Source: Opitutales bacterium (GTDB lineage: Bacteria > Verrucomicrobiota > Verrucomicrobiia > Opitutales > Oceanipulchritudinaceae). Taken from it: 64,000 nucleotides of DNA. The notes beneath the pieces were generated by a model. That model had not been told where the DNA came from, did not search any database, and saw only the letters and a list, made by a program, of their open reading frames with translations. Made by a program: the position numbers and the translations under genes. Position 1 is the stretch's first letter. Each line of letters opens with the position of its first letter. Below, in pieces: positions 28,981-36,039 of the stretch. The DNA is taken from contig SLNJ01000023.1 of the NCBI GenBank assembly GCA_007133065.1, forward strand, positions 1-64,000, written 5' to 3'.

Positions 28981-29760
28981 ATGACGATAAATCTGCTTGC
29001 ATCGGCCCGCGGAGCGACGCGGATCGCTCCTCTATTACTCGTAATCTCATTGCTCCTTCCTTCTGCTGCACCAGTGAAGGGAAATGTCGAAGCCGGGACG
29101 CTACGCGTTGATGCGCTGGTGGTTCCATATCGCCAGGTTAGCGTCAGCTTTCCCGTCGGCGGGATCATCGAGGAGTTGTCCGTGCGCGAAGGCGCGATCG
29201 TACAACAGGGAGATCCGCTTGGCTCCCTCGAACACAAGGAGGAGATGCTGGATGCTCTGCGGTTTGAGAAGATTCTCGAGAAGCGACAGAGCGACTACGA
29301 GGCAACCGCCCAGCTCTTTCGCGAAGGGGTCGTCTCTGACGAGGAGGCCCTCGAAAAGCGGATCGAAAAGGAGATTGCCGACATTCAGTTGCGGCGGGCC
29401 CAGGCCGCGCTGGAGCGCCGGATGCTGCACGCGCCTCTGACCGGGCTCGTCGTGGCGCGCATGCACGAGCCGGGAGAGTGGGTGGACCCCGGTACCGTGG
29501 TGCTGGAAGTCATCGACGTCGAACGCGTCTACGCCCAGCTGATGCTCGACGCCGATCAGTCGGCCAGGGTCGAACTCGGCCAGGAGGTGCCGCTCGTCTT
29601 TCCCACTCTCTCCGGATTGGACCAAGTCGTGGGCACAATTGACTTCATCGACCCCCGGATCGACGCCTCGAGTGGTCTGCTGCGCGTCCGCGTGCTCGTT
29701 GAAAACTCCAAGCGCCGGTTGCCCACCGGTTTGAGCGGGATCGCCCACCTGCCGCGCTGA
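28981..29760 (+). CDS. Periplasmic adaptor (HlyD/membrane-fusion family)
   Basis: A protein of 259 residues with an N-terminal signal peptide (hydrophobic APLLLVISLLLPSAA, residues 16-30). A split lipoyl-like domain (GGIIEELSVREGAIVQQGDP and APLTGLVVARMHEPGEWV, about 60-79 and 153-170) flanks a short alpha-hairpin (about 85-145). A beta-barrel with PLVFPTL and a DPRIDASSGLLRVRV strand follows. It is short for an RND adaptor and has no large C-terminal domain. ATG 28981 is chosen because the signal peptide starts there and AAAGGA lies just upstream; an in-frame ATG further 5' would overlap the TolC-like gene. Adaptors of this family bridge TolC-type channels to inner-membrane pumps. Here the only candidate partners are the next three genes. 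The gap to the next gene is 15 bases. Confidence 0.85.
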   Translation: MTINLLASARGATRIAPLLLVISLLLPSAAPVKGNVEAGTLRVDALVVPYRQVSVSFPVGGIIEELSVREGAIVQQGDPLGSLEHKEEMLDALRFEKILEKRQSDYEATAQLFREGVVSDEEALEKRIEKEIADIQLRRAQAALERRMLHAPLTGLVVARMHEPGEWVDPGTVVLEVIDVERVYAQLMLDADQSARVELGQEVPLVFPTLSGLDQVVGTIDFIDPRIDASSGLLRVRVLVENSKRRLPTGLSGIAHLPR

Positions 29761-29775
29761 ACAAGAGGAGTTGCC

Positions 29776-31608
29776 GTGATACGCCAGGACCTCAACGATT
29801 TTCTAGAATTGCAGTCACTGCACCGGTTTGCCGGACCGCCGCGGGAGTTCTGGCAAGCCTTCCTTCAACTCTCCGTGAAACTCGAGGATGCGGCAGGAGG
29901 TGAAGTGCTGTTGCGCCAGGCGAGCGAGGAGCAGGAACGCTGGCGGCGGATCGGACGGATCGTCGGCGGCGACGGGTCCGCGATCCCGGAAACACTGGCC
30001 CGTCCGCTCGCCGAGCAGGCGTTTCAGGAGGGCGTCGCCGCGACATCAGGACCCTCCGAAGCCGCGCGCGCCGCCTACCTGGCCGTCCCGCTCAAGACGG
30101 ACGAGGAGGGGCAGGAGGTGGCGCTGTTGCTTGCGTTTCCAGGCAAGAGCCCGGACGACCTGTACACCAAGGCCGGTCGTCTGTTGATGCTCGCGGACGC
30201 ACCGGCTCTCTATGCCCGCAACCGCCAACTCCACCAGGTCAGCGCGAACCTCACCGCATTTGCATCCACCCTCGACATGCTGGTGGTGCTGCACAGTCAG
30301 AGGAAGTTTCGCCAGGCCTGCATGACCGTGTGCAACGAACTGGCCGCCCGGTTTCAGGCGGCCGAGGTGGCGGTCGGCTGGATGCGGGGAAATTACGTGC
30401 GGATCGTCGCGGTGAGTAATCTCGATGAGGTGACCCGGAAGATGGACGTGCTTCAGCGGCTGGAGGCAGCGATGGAGGAATCGCTCGACCAGGACGATGA
30501 GATCGTGCTTCCGGCTCCCGCGGATGGCAAACTGGTCACCCGTGACAGCGAGGCCTTTCGGACGCGAGAGGATATGGGAGCCATGGTGACCATCCCGTTG
30601 CGCCACGGTGATGAGCCGGCAGGCGCCATCACGCTCCTTCGGGCCGAACAGGCGTTCGATGAGCGGGAGGTGCGGTCACTGCGGGTCATGGCCGATCAGA
30701 TTACCCCGGTGCTGGAGCATATCCGACGCCGGGATCGGTGGTTCGGCGCCCGATGGGCGGAGGATGGACGCGAAGCGCTCGGAAAACTCTGGGGCGTTGA
30801 ACACGCCTGGGCGAAACTCGGCGCCGTCGTCGGCTGCATCCTCCTTGCCGTGCTGTTTTTGGTCCAGATCACCTTCCGAGTGGAAGCCCCCTTCATCGTG
30901 CGCACGGAGATGCAGTCCTACCTCTCCGCGCCGTTCGACGGTTACATCGCAGAGGTCTTCCACGAGGCCGGCGACGCGGTGTCCGCGGGTACGGTACTCG
31001 CACGCTACGACGACTCCGAATTGCGAATCCAGGAGGCTTCGCTGCTGGCGGACATCCGGCGGTTCCGCAGTGAAGCGGAACGCGCCCGGAGTGCCGGTGA
31101 ATTCGCTCAGATGCGCGTCTCGCGCGCCCAGGAGGATCAGGCGATCGCCAATCTCGAACTGACTCGTCTCCACCTCCGCAGCGCTGAGATTTCGGCGCCG
31201 TTTGACGGTCTTATCGTGGAGGACAACGACCTGCGGCGTCGAATCGGCGCCGCCGTACAGCGCGGGGATGTATTGATGCGAATCGCACGGGCGGACCTCT
31301 TGTACGCAGAGATGCGGATCAAAGAGCGCGACATCGACGTCGTCGAGGATGGGGCATTCGGGCGCATCGCATTCGCCAGCCGGCCGGAGGCGCGCTTTCC
31401 GGTGACCGTTGAAAACATTGAACCGGTCGCCCATGCGCAGCAGGAGGGGGGCGTGTTTCTGGCGCGCGGCCGTCCCGGGACGGACCCGGAGACATGGTGG
31501 CGTCCAGGGATGACCGGCGTGGCGAAGATCGACATCGGGAAACGTCCGATCATCTGGATATGGACCCACCGCCTGATCGATTTCCTGCGAATGAAACTTT
31601 GGATCTGA
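29776..31608 (+). CDS. GAF-domain, single-pass HlyD-type adaptor fusion
   Basis: A protein of 610 residues starting at GTG, with AGAGGAG 5 bases upstream (29764-29770). Residues 1-150 are a soluble region of unknown type. A GAF-like sensor domain (about 165-316) follows, with the VTIPLRHGDEPAGAITLL and FDEREVRSLRVMADQITPVL strands and helix typical of the family. One membrane segment (about 347-366) then leads to a HlyD-like part: lipoyl half AEVFHEAGDAVSAGTVLARY (392-411), a short coiled hairpin (415-465), the second lipoyl half APFDGLIV (474-481) and a beta-barrel ending GMTGVAKIDIGKRP. The GAF end should be cytoplasmic and the adaptor periplasmic, so the fusion could pass a cytoplasmic signal to the export channel. 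That is inference. It sits 4 bases from the next gene, so the two are co-transcribed and probably form a complex. Confidence 0.85.
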   Translation: MIRQDLNDFLELQSLHRFAGPPREFWQAFLQLSVKLEDAAGGEVLLRQASEEQERWRRIGRIVGGDGSAIPETLARPLAEQAFQEGVAATSGPSEAARAAYLAVPLKTDEEGQEVALLLAFPGKSPDDLYTKAGRLLMLADAPALYARNRQLHQVSANLTAFASTLDMLVVLHSQRKFRQACMTVCNELAARFQAAEVAVGWMRGNYVRIVAVSNLDEVTRKMDVLQRLEAAMEESLDQDDEIVLPAPADGKLVTRDSEAFRTREDMGAMVTIPLRHGDEPAGAITLLRAEQAFDEREVRSLRVMADQITPVLEHIRRRDRWFGARWAEDGREALGKLWGVEHAWAKLGAVVGCILLAVLFLVQITFRVEAPFIVRTEMQSYLSAPFDGYIAEVFHEAGDAVSAGTVLARYDDSELRIQEASLLADIRRFRSEAERARSAGEFAQMRVSRAQEDQAIANLELTRLHLRSAEISAPFDGLIVEDNDLRRRIGAAVQRGDVLMRIARADLLYAEMRIKERDIDVVEDGAFGRIAFASRPEARFPVTVENIEPVAHAQQEGGVFLARGRPGTDPETWWRPGMTGVAKIDIGKRPIIWIWTHRLIDFLRMKLWI

Positions 31609-31612
31609 AGCG

Positions 31613-33769
31613 ATGGCCGAAGAGAGTCTTTTGTTCAGTGACTCGTGGCACCTCGTCGCGCATCAGCGGGTCAAGCTGCGCACGAATCTATTTCTGCGAC
31701 GGCAGAATTTCCGCGGCGAACCTTGGTTTGTCGTAGGGGATCCATACCGTAACCAGTACTACCGGCTGCGTCCGGCGGCGTACTACTTCCTGGCACGGCT
31801 CGACGGCAAACGGACCGTCGAGGAGGTCTGGAAGGAGATGCTCGACCGGGATCCTGAGGCGACTCCGGGCCAACAGGAGATCATCCAGGCGCTTTCGCAG
31901 CTGTACCAGGCAAACCTGCTCGCCTCTGAGCACCCGAGCGACAGCGCACAGTTGTTCGCACGCATGCGCAAGCGGCAGTTCCGGAAGATCGGAATGCAGA
32001 TCATGCATTTTCTGTTCATTCGGATACCGATGTGGGATCCCGATCCGTTTCTCAACCGCTTGCGTCCCCTGGCAAAGCTCCTGGTGCGTCCGTCCGTCGG
32101 AATTCTCTGGTTGGCGGTCGTGATGCTGGGGATCAAGGTGGTGATCGATCACTTCGACGACCTTTGGGCGCAGGGGCAGGGACTGCTCGCCCCGGGCAAC
32201 CTCATCCCCCTTTACCTGTGCTGGGCGATCGTGAAATTTCTGCATGAGTGCGGGCACGGACTGGTCTGCAAGCGGTACGGAGGCGAAGTCCACACCATGG
32301 GCATCATGCTCCTGGTGTTCATGCCGATCCCCTACGTCGATGCCTCGAGCGCATGGGCGTTTCGCGAGCGAAAACGGCGCGTACTCGTCGGCTCGGCGGG
32401 AATGCTCGTCGAGCTGTTCTGCGCGGCGATCGCCGCGTTCATATGGACGTCGACCGGGTCGGGAACGGTGAACCAACTCGCTTACAACGTGATGTTCCTC
32501 GCCTCCGTATCGACCCTCCTCTTCAACGGGAATCCGCTGCTTCGTTTCGATGGATACTATATCCTTTCCGATCTGGTCGATGTTCCGAATCTCCACCAGA
32601 AATCCTTCCAACAGCAAAAACACCTGTTGGAGCGCCGCGTGTTCGGATTGAAGGAGTCGACGCCGCCGGCTCGAACCAACGGGGAGGCGGTCGGTTTATC
32701 CACGTTCAACATCGCGTCGACGATCTACCGGCTCTTTGTCCTCACGGTGATCATTCTCTTCATCGCGGGGCAGTTTTTCGGAATCGGTCTGTTGTTGGCC
32801 GTATTTGCAATCGTGGTCTGGGGGATTGTACCGGTTGGGAAATTCTTCAAGTATCTGGTGAGCGAGCCGCGGTTGGAGCGCGTGCGACCCCGTGCTTTGA
32901 CCGCGGCCCTGCTTCCTCTGACGGTGGTGCTGATTGTCCTCGCCGTCGTTCCCTTTCCGCAGCGGTTTCGTGCGCCGGGGGTGGTGAGTGCGAATCAGAC
33001 CGCTGAGGTCATCGCAGGGACTGACGGCACAATCGCGGAGATCGTGACACCCCCCGGGGAGTGGGTTGCGGCCGGCCAGCCGCTGGCGTTGGTCCGCAAT
33101 GCGGAGCTCGATCTCGAACTCGCTCGCCTGCGCGCGGAAGAGTCGGAGATCGATGCGCGCCTGCTTTGGGTTCGCGATGCATCGCCGGCCTACATCGAGC
33201 CGGTGCGCATGCGCCTGAAGGCCGTTCGTGACAGGATCGATCTCCTCGAGCGTACCCGTGAACTGACGACCGTGACGGCCGCGATGGACGGGGTTTGGAG
33301 TGCGCCCGGCCTGGACGGTCTTCCCGGGATGTGGGTCTCCCGAGGAACCGCGCTCGGCGAGGTGGTGGACACCCGTTCCCACTATTTTTCTGCAATTGTC
33401 TCGCAATCGGAAGCGGCCGAGTTGTTCGGGGCGGACCTGCGGCGCGCGGACATCCGGCTCCGGGGCCGAGCCGCGGTTGCGCTCTCGAGCGAGCGTTGGC
33501 ATGTCGTCCCGGTCGAACGGGAACGGTTGCCAACCGCGTCCCTGGGGTGGATGAGCGGCGGTGAGATCGAGGTGGCCCACGACGACGAAGCGGGGACGCA
33601 GACTGTCGAACCGTTTTTCGAGGTCCGCCTGGAGATCGCCCCCGATGACCGGGTTGCCCTGCGCCACCTGCGCTCGGGTGTGGTTCGATTCACGCTCGAT
33701 CCGCAACCATTGCTGGCACAGTGGTGGCGCAAGTTGCGGCAGCTGCTCCAGGACCGGTACCAGATCTGA
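31613..33769 (+). CDS. PqqD-like / M50 zinc-protease / lipoyl adaptor fusion membrane protein
   Basis: A protein of 718 residues. Residues about 45-106 resemble the PqqD-like small winged domain (YYRLRPAAYYFLARLDGKRT, then a helical half ending LLASE) used for binding leader peptides. Residues about 155-450 hold 7-8 membrane segments with HECGH at 211-215 and NPLLRFDGYY at 307-316. These are the HExxH and the distal NPxxxxDG motifs of site-2 (M50) metalloproteases, so the zinc ligands His211, His215 and Asp313 and the catalytic Glu212 are all present. Residues about 455-600 form a HlyD-like arm with two lipoyl halves (IAEIVTPPGEWVAAGQPLAL and DGLPGMWVSRGTALGEV) around a short coil, followed by a beta-barrel. 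The protein could recognise the N-terminus of a substrate, cut within the membrane and reach into the periplasm. Motifs are seen; the role is inferred. Confidence 0.8.
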   Translation: MAEESLLFSDSWHLVAHQRVKLRTNLFLRRQNFRGEPWFVVGDPYRNQYYRLRPAAYYFLARLDGKRTVEEVWKEMLDRDPEATPGQQEIIQALSQLYQANLLASEHPSDSAQLFARMRKRQFRKIGMQIMHFLFIRIPMWDPDPFLNRLRPLAKLLVRPSVGILWLAVVMLGIKVVIDHFDDLWAQGQGLLAPGNLIPLYLCWAIVKFLHECGHGLVCKRYGGEVHTMGIMLLVFMPIPYVDASSAWAFRERKRRVLVGSAGMLVELFCAAIAAFIWTSTGSGTVNQLAYNVMFLASVSTLLFNGNPLLRFDGYYILSDLVDVPNLHQKSFQQQKHLLERRVFGLKESTPPARTNGEAVGLSTFNIASTIYRLFVLTVIILFIAGQFFGIGLLLAVFAIVVWGIVPVGKFFKYLVSEPRLERVRPRALTAALLPLTVVLIVLAVVPFPQRFRAPGVVSANQTAEVIAGTDGTIAEIVTPPGEWVAAGQPLALVRNAELDLELARLRAEESEIDARLLWVRDASPAYIEPVRMRLKAVRDRIDLLERTRELTTVTAAMDGVWSAPGLDGLPGMWVSRGTALGEVVDTRSHYFSAIVSQSEAAELFGADLRRADIRLRGRAAVALSSERWHVVPVERERLPTASLGWMSGGEIEVAHDDEAGTQTVEPFFEVRLEIAPDDRVALRHLRSGVVRFTLDPQPLLAQWWRKLRQLLQDRYQI

Positions 33770-33787
33770 TTTGGAACAAACCGAACG

Positions 33788-35827
33788 ATGGAATCCGAAA
33801 GCACGGTTTTTTTGCCTGCCACCCAGTCCCGAACCCCGTCGGCGGATCATCGGCGCACCCGAATGCCGGAAATCAAGAAACTGCGGCGCGGGCTCGAGGC
33901 GCTGCTGTACCGCCAGGCGGGGTACTATCGCCGACGCTCGGCCATTCTCGCGTGCTGGACGCGTGAGGCCGAACGCGTGCTACTGAGGCAGCAGGAGTTC
34001 AGCGGTTGGCGGGACTCCCGGCTCCACGAAGAGATCATGAGGTTGCAGGAGGCGAGCGTCCGGGGTCGGGCCGGCGCGGCGGATCTTCGGGTCGATTCTC
34101 TCGCCGCGGTCGCTGAGTTGTCGAGTCGCGCTTTGGGACTCACGCCGTACCGCGAACAGATCGCCGGGGCGATCGGGCTGAACGACGGCTTCCTGGTCGA
34201 GATGGCGACCGGGGAGGGGAAGACGCTGACCATCGCCCTGGCCGCCGTCCTGGCCGCGTGGCGGGCGTTGCCGTGCCATATCGTGACCGCCAATGACTAT
34301 CTGGCGGATCGCGACGCGCGTGAGATGCGGCGGTTGTACGCGCGGTGCCGGGTCTCCGTCGCATGCGTCACAGGAGGAATGGAGCCGGCCGAGCGCTCCC
34401 AGCGATACCAATCCGACGTCGTCTACACGACAAGCAAGGAACTGGTCGCTGATTTTCTGCGCGATCGCCTGCAGTGGGATGTGCTCCAGAACGGGCATCG
34501 ACGCGCCTTGCGGGCCCTCCTCAACCCGCGTGTGCTCTCTCCGCCGGGAATCGTGCAGAGCGGGTTCGAGACCGTGCTCGTGGATGAAGCCGACAACATC
34601 CTGATCGACGAGGCTGTGACTCCCCTGATCATCAGCAAACCCGGGGAGAATGCCATGCTCGCCGAAGCGACGCGGGACGCCTCCCGGCTCGCCGAACAGC
34701 TCGTGCGCGGCGTTCACTATACAATCGATGAACGATACCGGCACGTCGAGCTGACGGACGCGGGGGCCGCCCGGGTGCGCGAGTCCCTCGATGCAACCGG
34801 CGCGATTCTTAAGAACCCCAAGTGGCGTAAGGACCTCCTTCTGAAAGCGCTCCAGGCCCGTGAGTTCTTCCTGCGCGGCAAACACTACATCGTGCGCGAC
34901 GGGAAAGTGGTCATCGTCGATGAAAATACCGGGCGGCTGATGCCGGATCGAACCTGGCGGCAGGGGCTGCATCAAGCCATCGAGATCAAGGAGGGATTGG
35001 AGATCACCGCGCCCTCTGAAACGATGGCCAGCGTTAGTTTCCAACGGTTTTTCCGGCAGATTCCCCGCTTGAGCGGCGTTACGGGAACCGCTCTCGAGAA
35101 TGCTCCTGAGTTCTGGAGCGTCTACGAGCTCCCGGTGATCGCGGTGCCGACGCACCGGCCGTGCCGTCGCAAGGTCGAGGGAGAGCGGCTTTTTGTCGAC
35201 GAAGATCAGAAGTACGAGGCCATTGTGCAGGAGGTGGAACGCGGCCTCGAGGCGGGGCGTCCCGTCCTGATCGGTACCCGTAACGTTTCTGCGAGCGAGC
35301 GGTTGGCCGCGATGCTGCACGAGCGCAACATTCCCTTTGAGCTCCTCAATGCGGTCCACCATGAGAGAGAGGCGAAAATCATCGGACTCGCCGGGTGGGT
35401 CGGGCAGGTCACAATCGCGACGAATATGGCGGGACGCGGAACCGACATCCGGCTGCAGGAGGGTGTGGCCGATCGGGGGGGATTGCGCGTCCTCGCCACG
35501 GAGCGGCACGAGTCCCACCGGATCGATCGCCAGCTCTTCGGCCGGTGCGCGCGACAGGGGGATGCCGGATCGGTTCTGATATTCGGGAGCATGGAGGACG
35601 AAATCGGCCGGCGGTTCATCCCGCGGGTGGTGCGCGATCTCTGCGCATGCTGGCTGCGCAGCGGCCTGCCCGGGGCAGACCACGCCGCACGAGCGATGCT
35701 CGCCATCGCCCAGCGCAGGGCGACACGACACAACTACCGGCAGCGGCTTGCCGTCCTGCGACGCGACCGCTGGCTCGACGAGTCGCTCTCGTTCTCCTCC
35801 GGCGTGCGTCTGGGACGGGATGGATGA
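33788..35827 (+). CDS. Short SecA-like translocation ATPase
   Basis: A protein of 679 residues, against about 850-950 for housekeeping SecA. All DEAD-motor motifs are present: MATGEGKT (139-146, Walker A), TANDYLADRD (167-176), VDEADNILIDEA (265-276, Walker B), DENTGRLMPDRTWRQGLHQA (378-397), SGVTGTA (429-435), ATNMAGRGTDI (544-554) and GRCARQGDAGS (585-595). The preprotein cross-linking region is kept but shortened. The chain stops after a short helical tail, so most of the helical scaffold and wing and the zinc-binding C-terminus are missing. It is thus a specialised paralogue. The gene lies 18 bases after the M50-like gene; a second possible ATG is 33863 (MPEIKKLRR). No SecY, SecE or SecG is nearby. 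It presumably powers export of the flanking giants. Confidence 0.88.
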   Translation: MESESTVFLPATQSRTPSADHRRTRMPEIKKLRRGLEALLYRQAGYYRRRSAILACWTREAERVLLRQQEFSGWRDSRLHEEIMRLQEASVRGRAGAADLRVDSLAAVAELSSRALGLTPYREQIAGAIGLNDGFLVEMATGEGKTLTIALAAVLAAWRALPCHIVTANDYLADRDAREMRRLYARCRVSVACVTGGMEPAERSQRYQSDVVYTTSKELVADFLRDRLQWDVLQNGHRRALRALLNPRVLSPPGIVQSGFETVLVDEADNILIDEAVTPLIISKPGENAMLAEATRDASRLAEQLVRGVHYTIDERYRHVELTDAGAARVRESLDATGAILKNPKWRKDLLLKALQAREFFLRGKHYIVRDGKVVIVDENTGRLMPDRTWRQGLHQAIEIKEGLEITAPSETMASVSFQRFFRQIPRLSGVTGTALENAPEFWSVYELPVIAVPTHRPCRRKVEGERLFVDEDQKYEAIVQEVERGLEAGRPVLIGTRNVSASERLAAMLHERNIPFELLNAVHHEREAKIIGLAGWVGQVTIATNMAGRGTDIRLQEGVADRGGLRVLATERHESHRIDRQLFGRCARQGDAGSVLIFGSMEDEIGRRFIPRVVRDLCACWLRSGLPGADHAARAMLAIAQRRATRHNYRQRLAVLRRDRWLDESLSFSSGVRLGRDG

Positions 35828-35929
35828 TCGCCCGTCGGCCCATCGGGATCAACATAGAGCCGGATGGCTCCGCCCTGGAATAAGTACATATTTGTATTGC
35901 TTTCCGAGCATTTCCCTTAGATGTATTTC

Positions 35930-35935
35930 TAGAAT
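35930..35935 (+). promoter_or_regulatory. Possible -10 element for the second giant gene
   Basis: TAGAAT matches TATAAT at 5 of 6 positions in the AT-rich stretch between the SecA-like gene and the second giant. The -35 region 16-17 bases upstream (GCATTT) is poor, so this is a weak call. A separate promoter here would let the giant be made apart from its export genes. Confidence 0.2.
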
Positions 35936-35952
35936 ACGGGGAATTCTCCGCG

Positions 35953-35975
35953 CGGACTCTTGGGTCTACAGTCCG
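35953..35975 (+). other. Hairpin in the leader of the second giant gene
   Basis: CGGACT and AGTCCG form a perfect 6-bp stem with an 11-base loop, followed by GAAAAAG. It lies 65-87 bases before the proposed start codon. It could be a leader structure affecting translation or a weak attenuator of the upstream operon; no riboswitch consensus is recognised. Confidence 0.35.
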
Positions 35976-36023
35976 GAAAAAGCCGTTCGCGCAACGTGTT
36001 TTCCCCTATGTCGCGGGGTTCAT

Positions 36024-36031
36024 GAGAGGGA
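36024..36031 (+). promoter_or_regulatory. Ribosome-binding site deciding the start at 36040
   Basis: GAGAGGGA lies 8 bases before ATG 36040. The upstream in-frame ATG at 36022 sits on top of this site and has only a GGGG run before it. The later start places the LEPR motif about 11 residues from the N-terminus. Confidence 0.55.
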
Positions 36032-36039
36032 AAAATGAT

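Noticed and set aside
33788-35827. Annotation as the housekeeping secA
   Set aside because: The protein is about 200 residues too short at the C-terminus, lacks the zinc tail, and sits in an export operon, so a specialised paralogue is more likely.
27330-35827. A conventional type I (ABC) or RND exporter operon
   Set aside because: No ABC signature motif, no second Walker A protein and no large RND pump were found; the only ATPase is the SecA-like protein.
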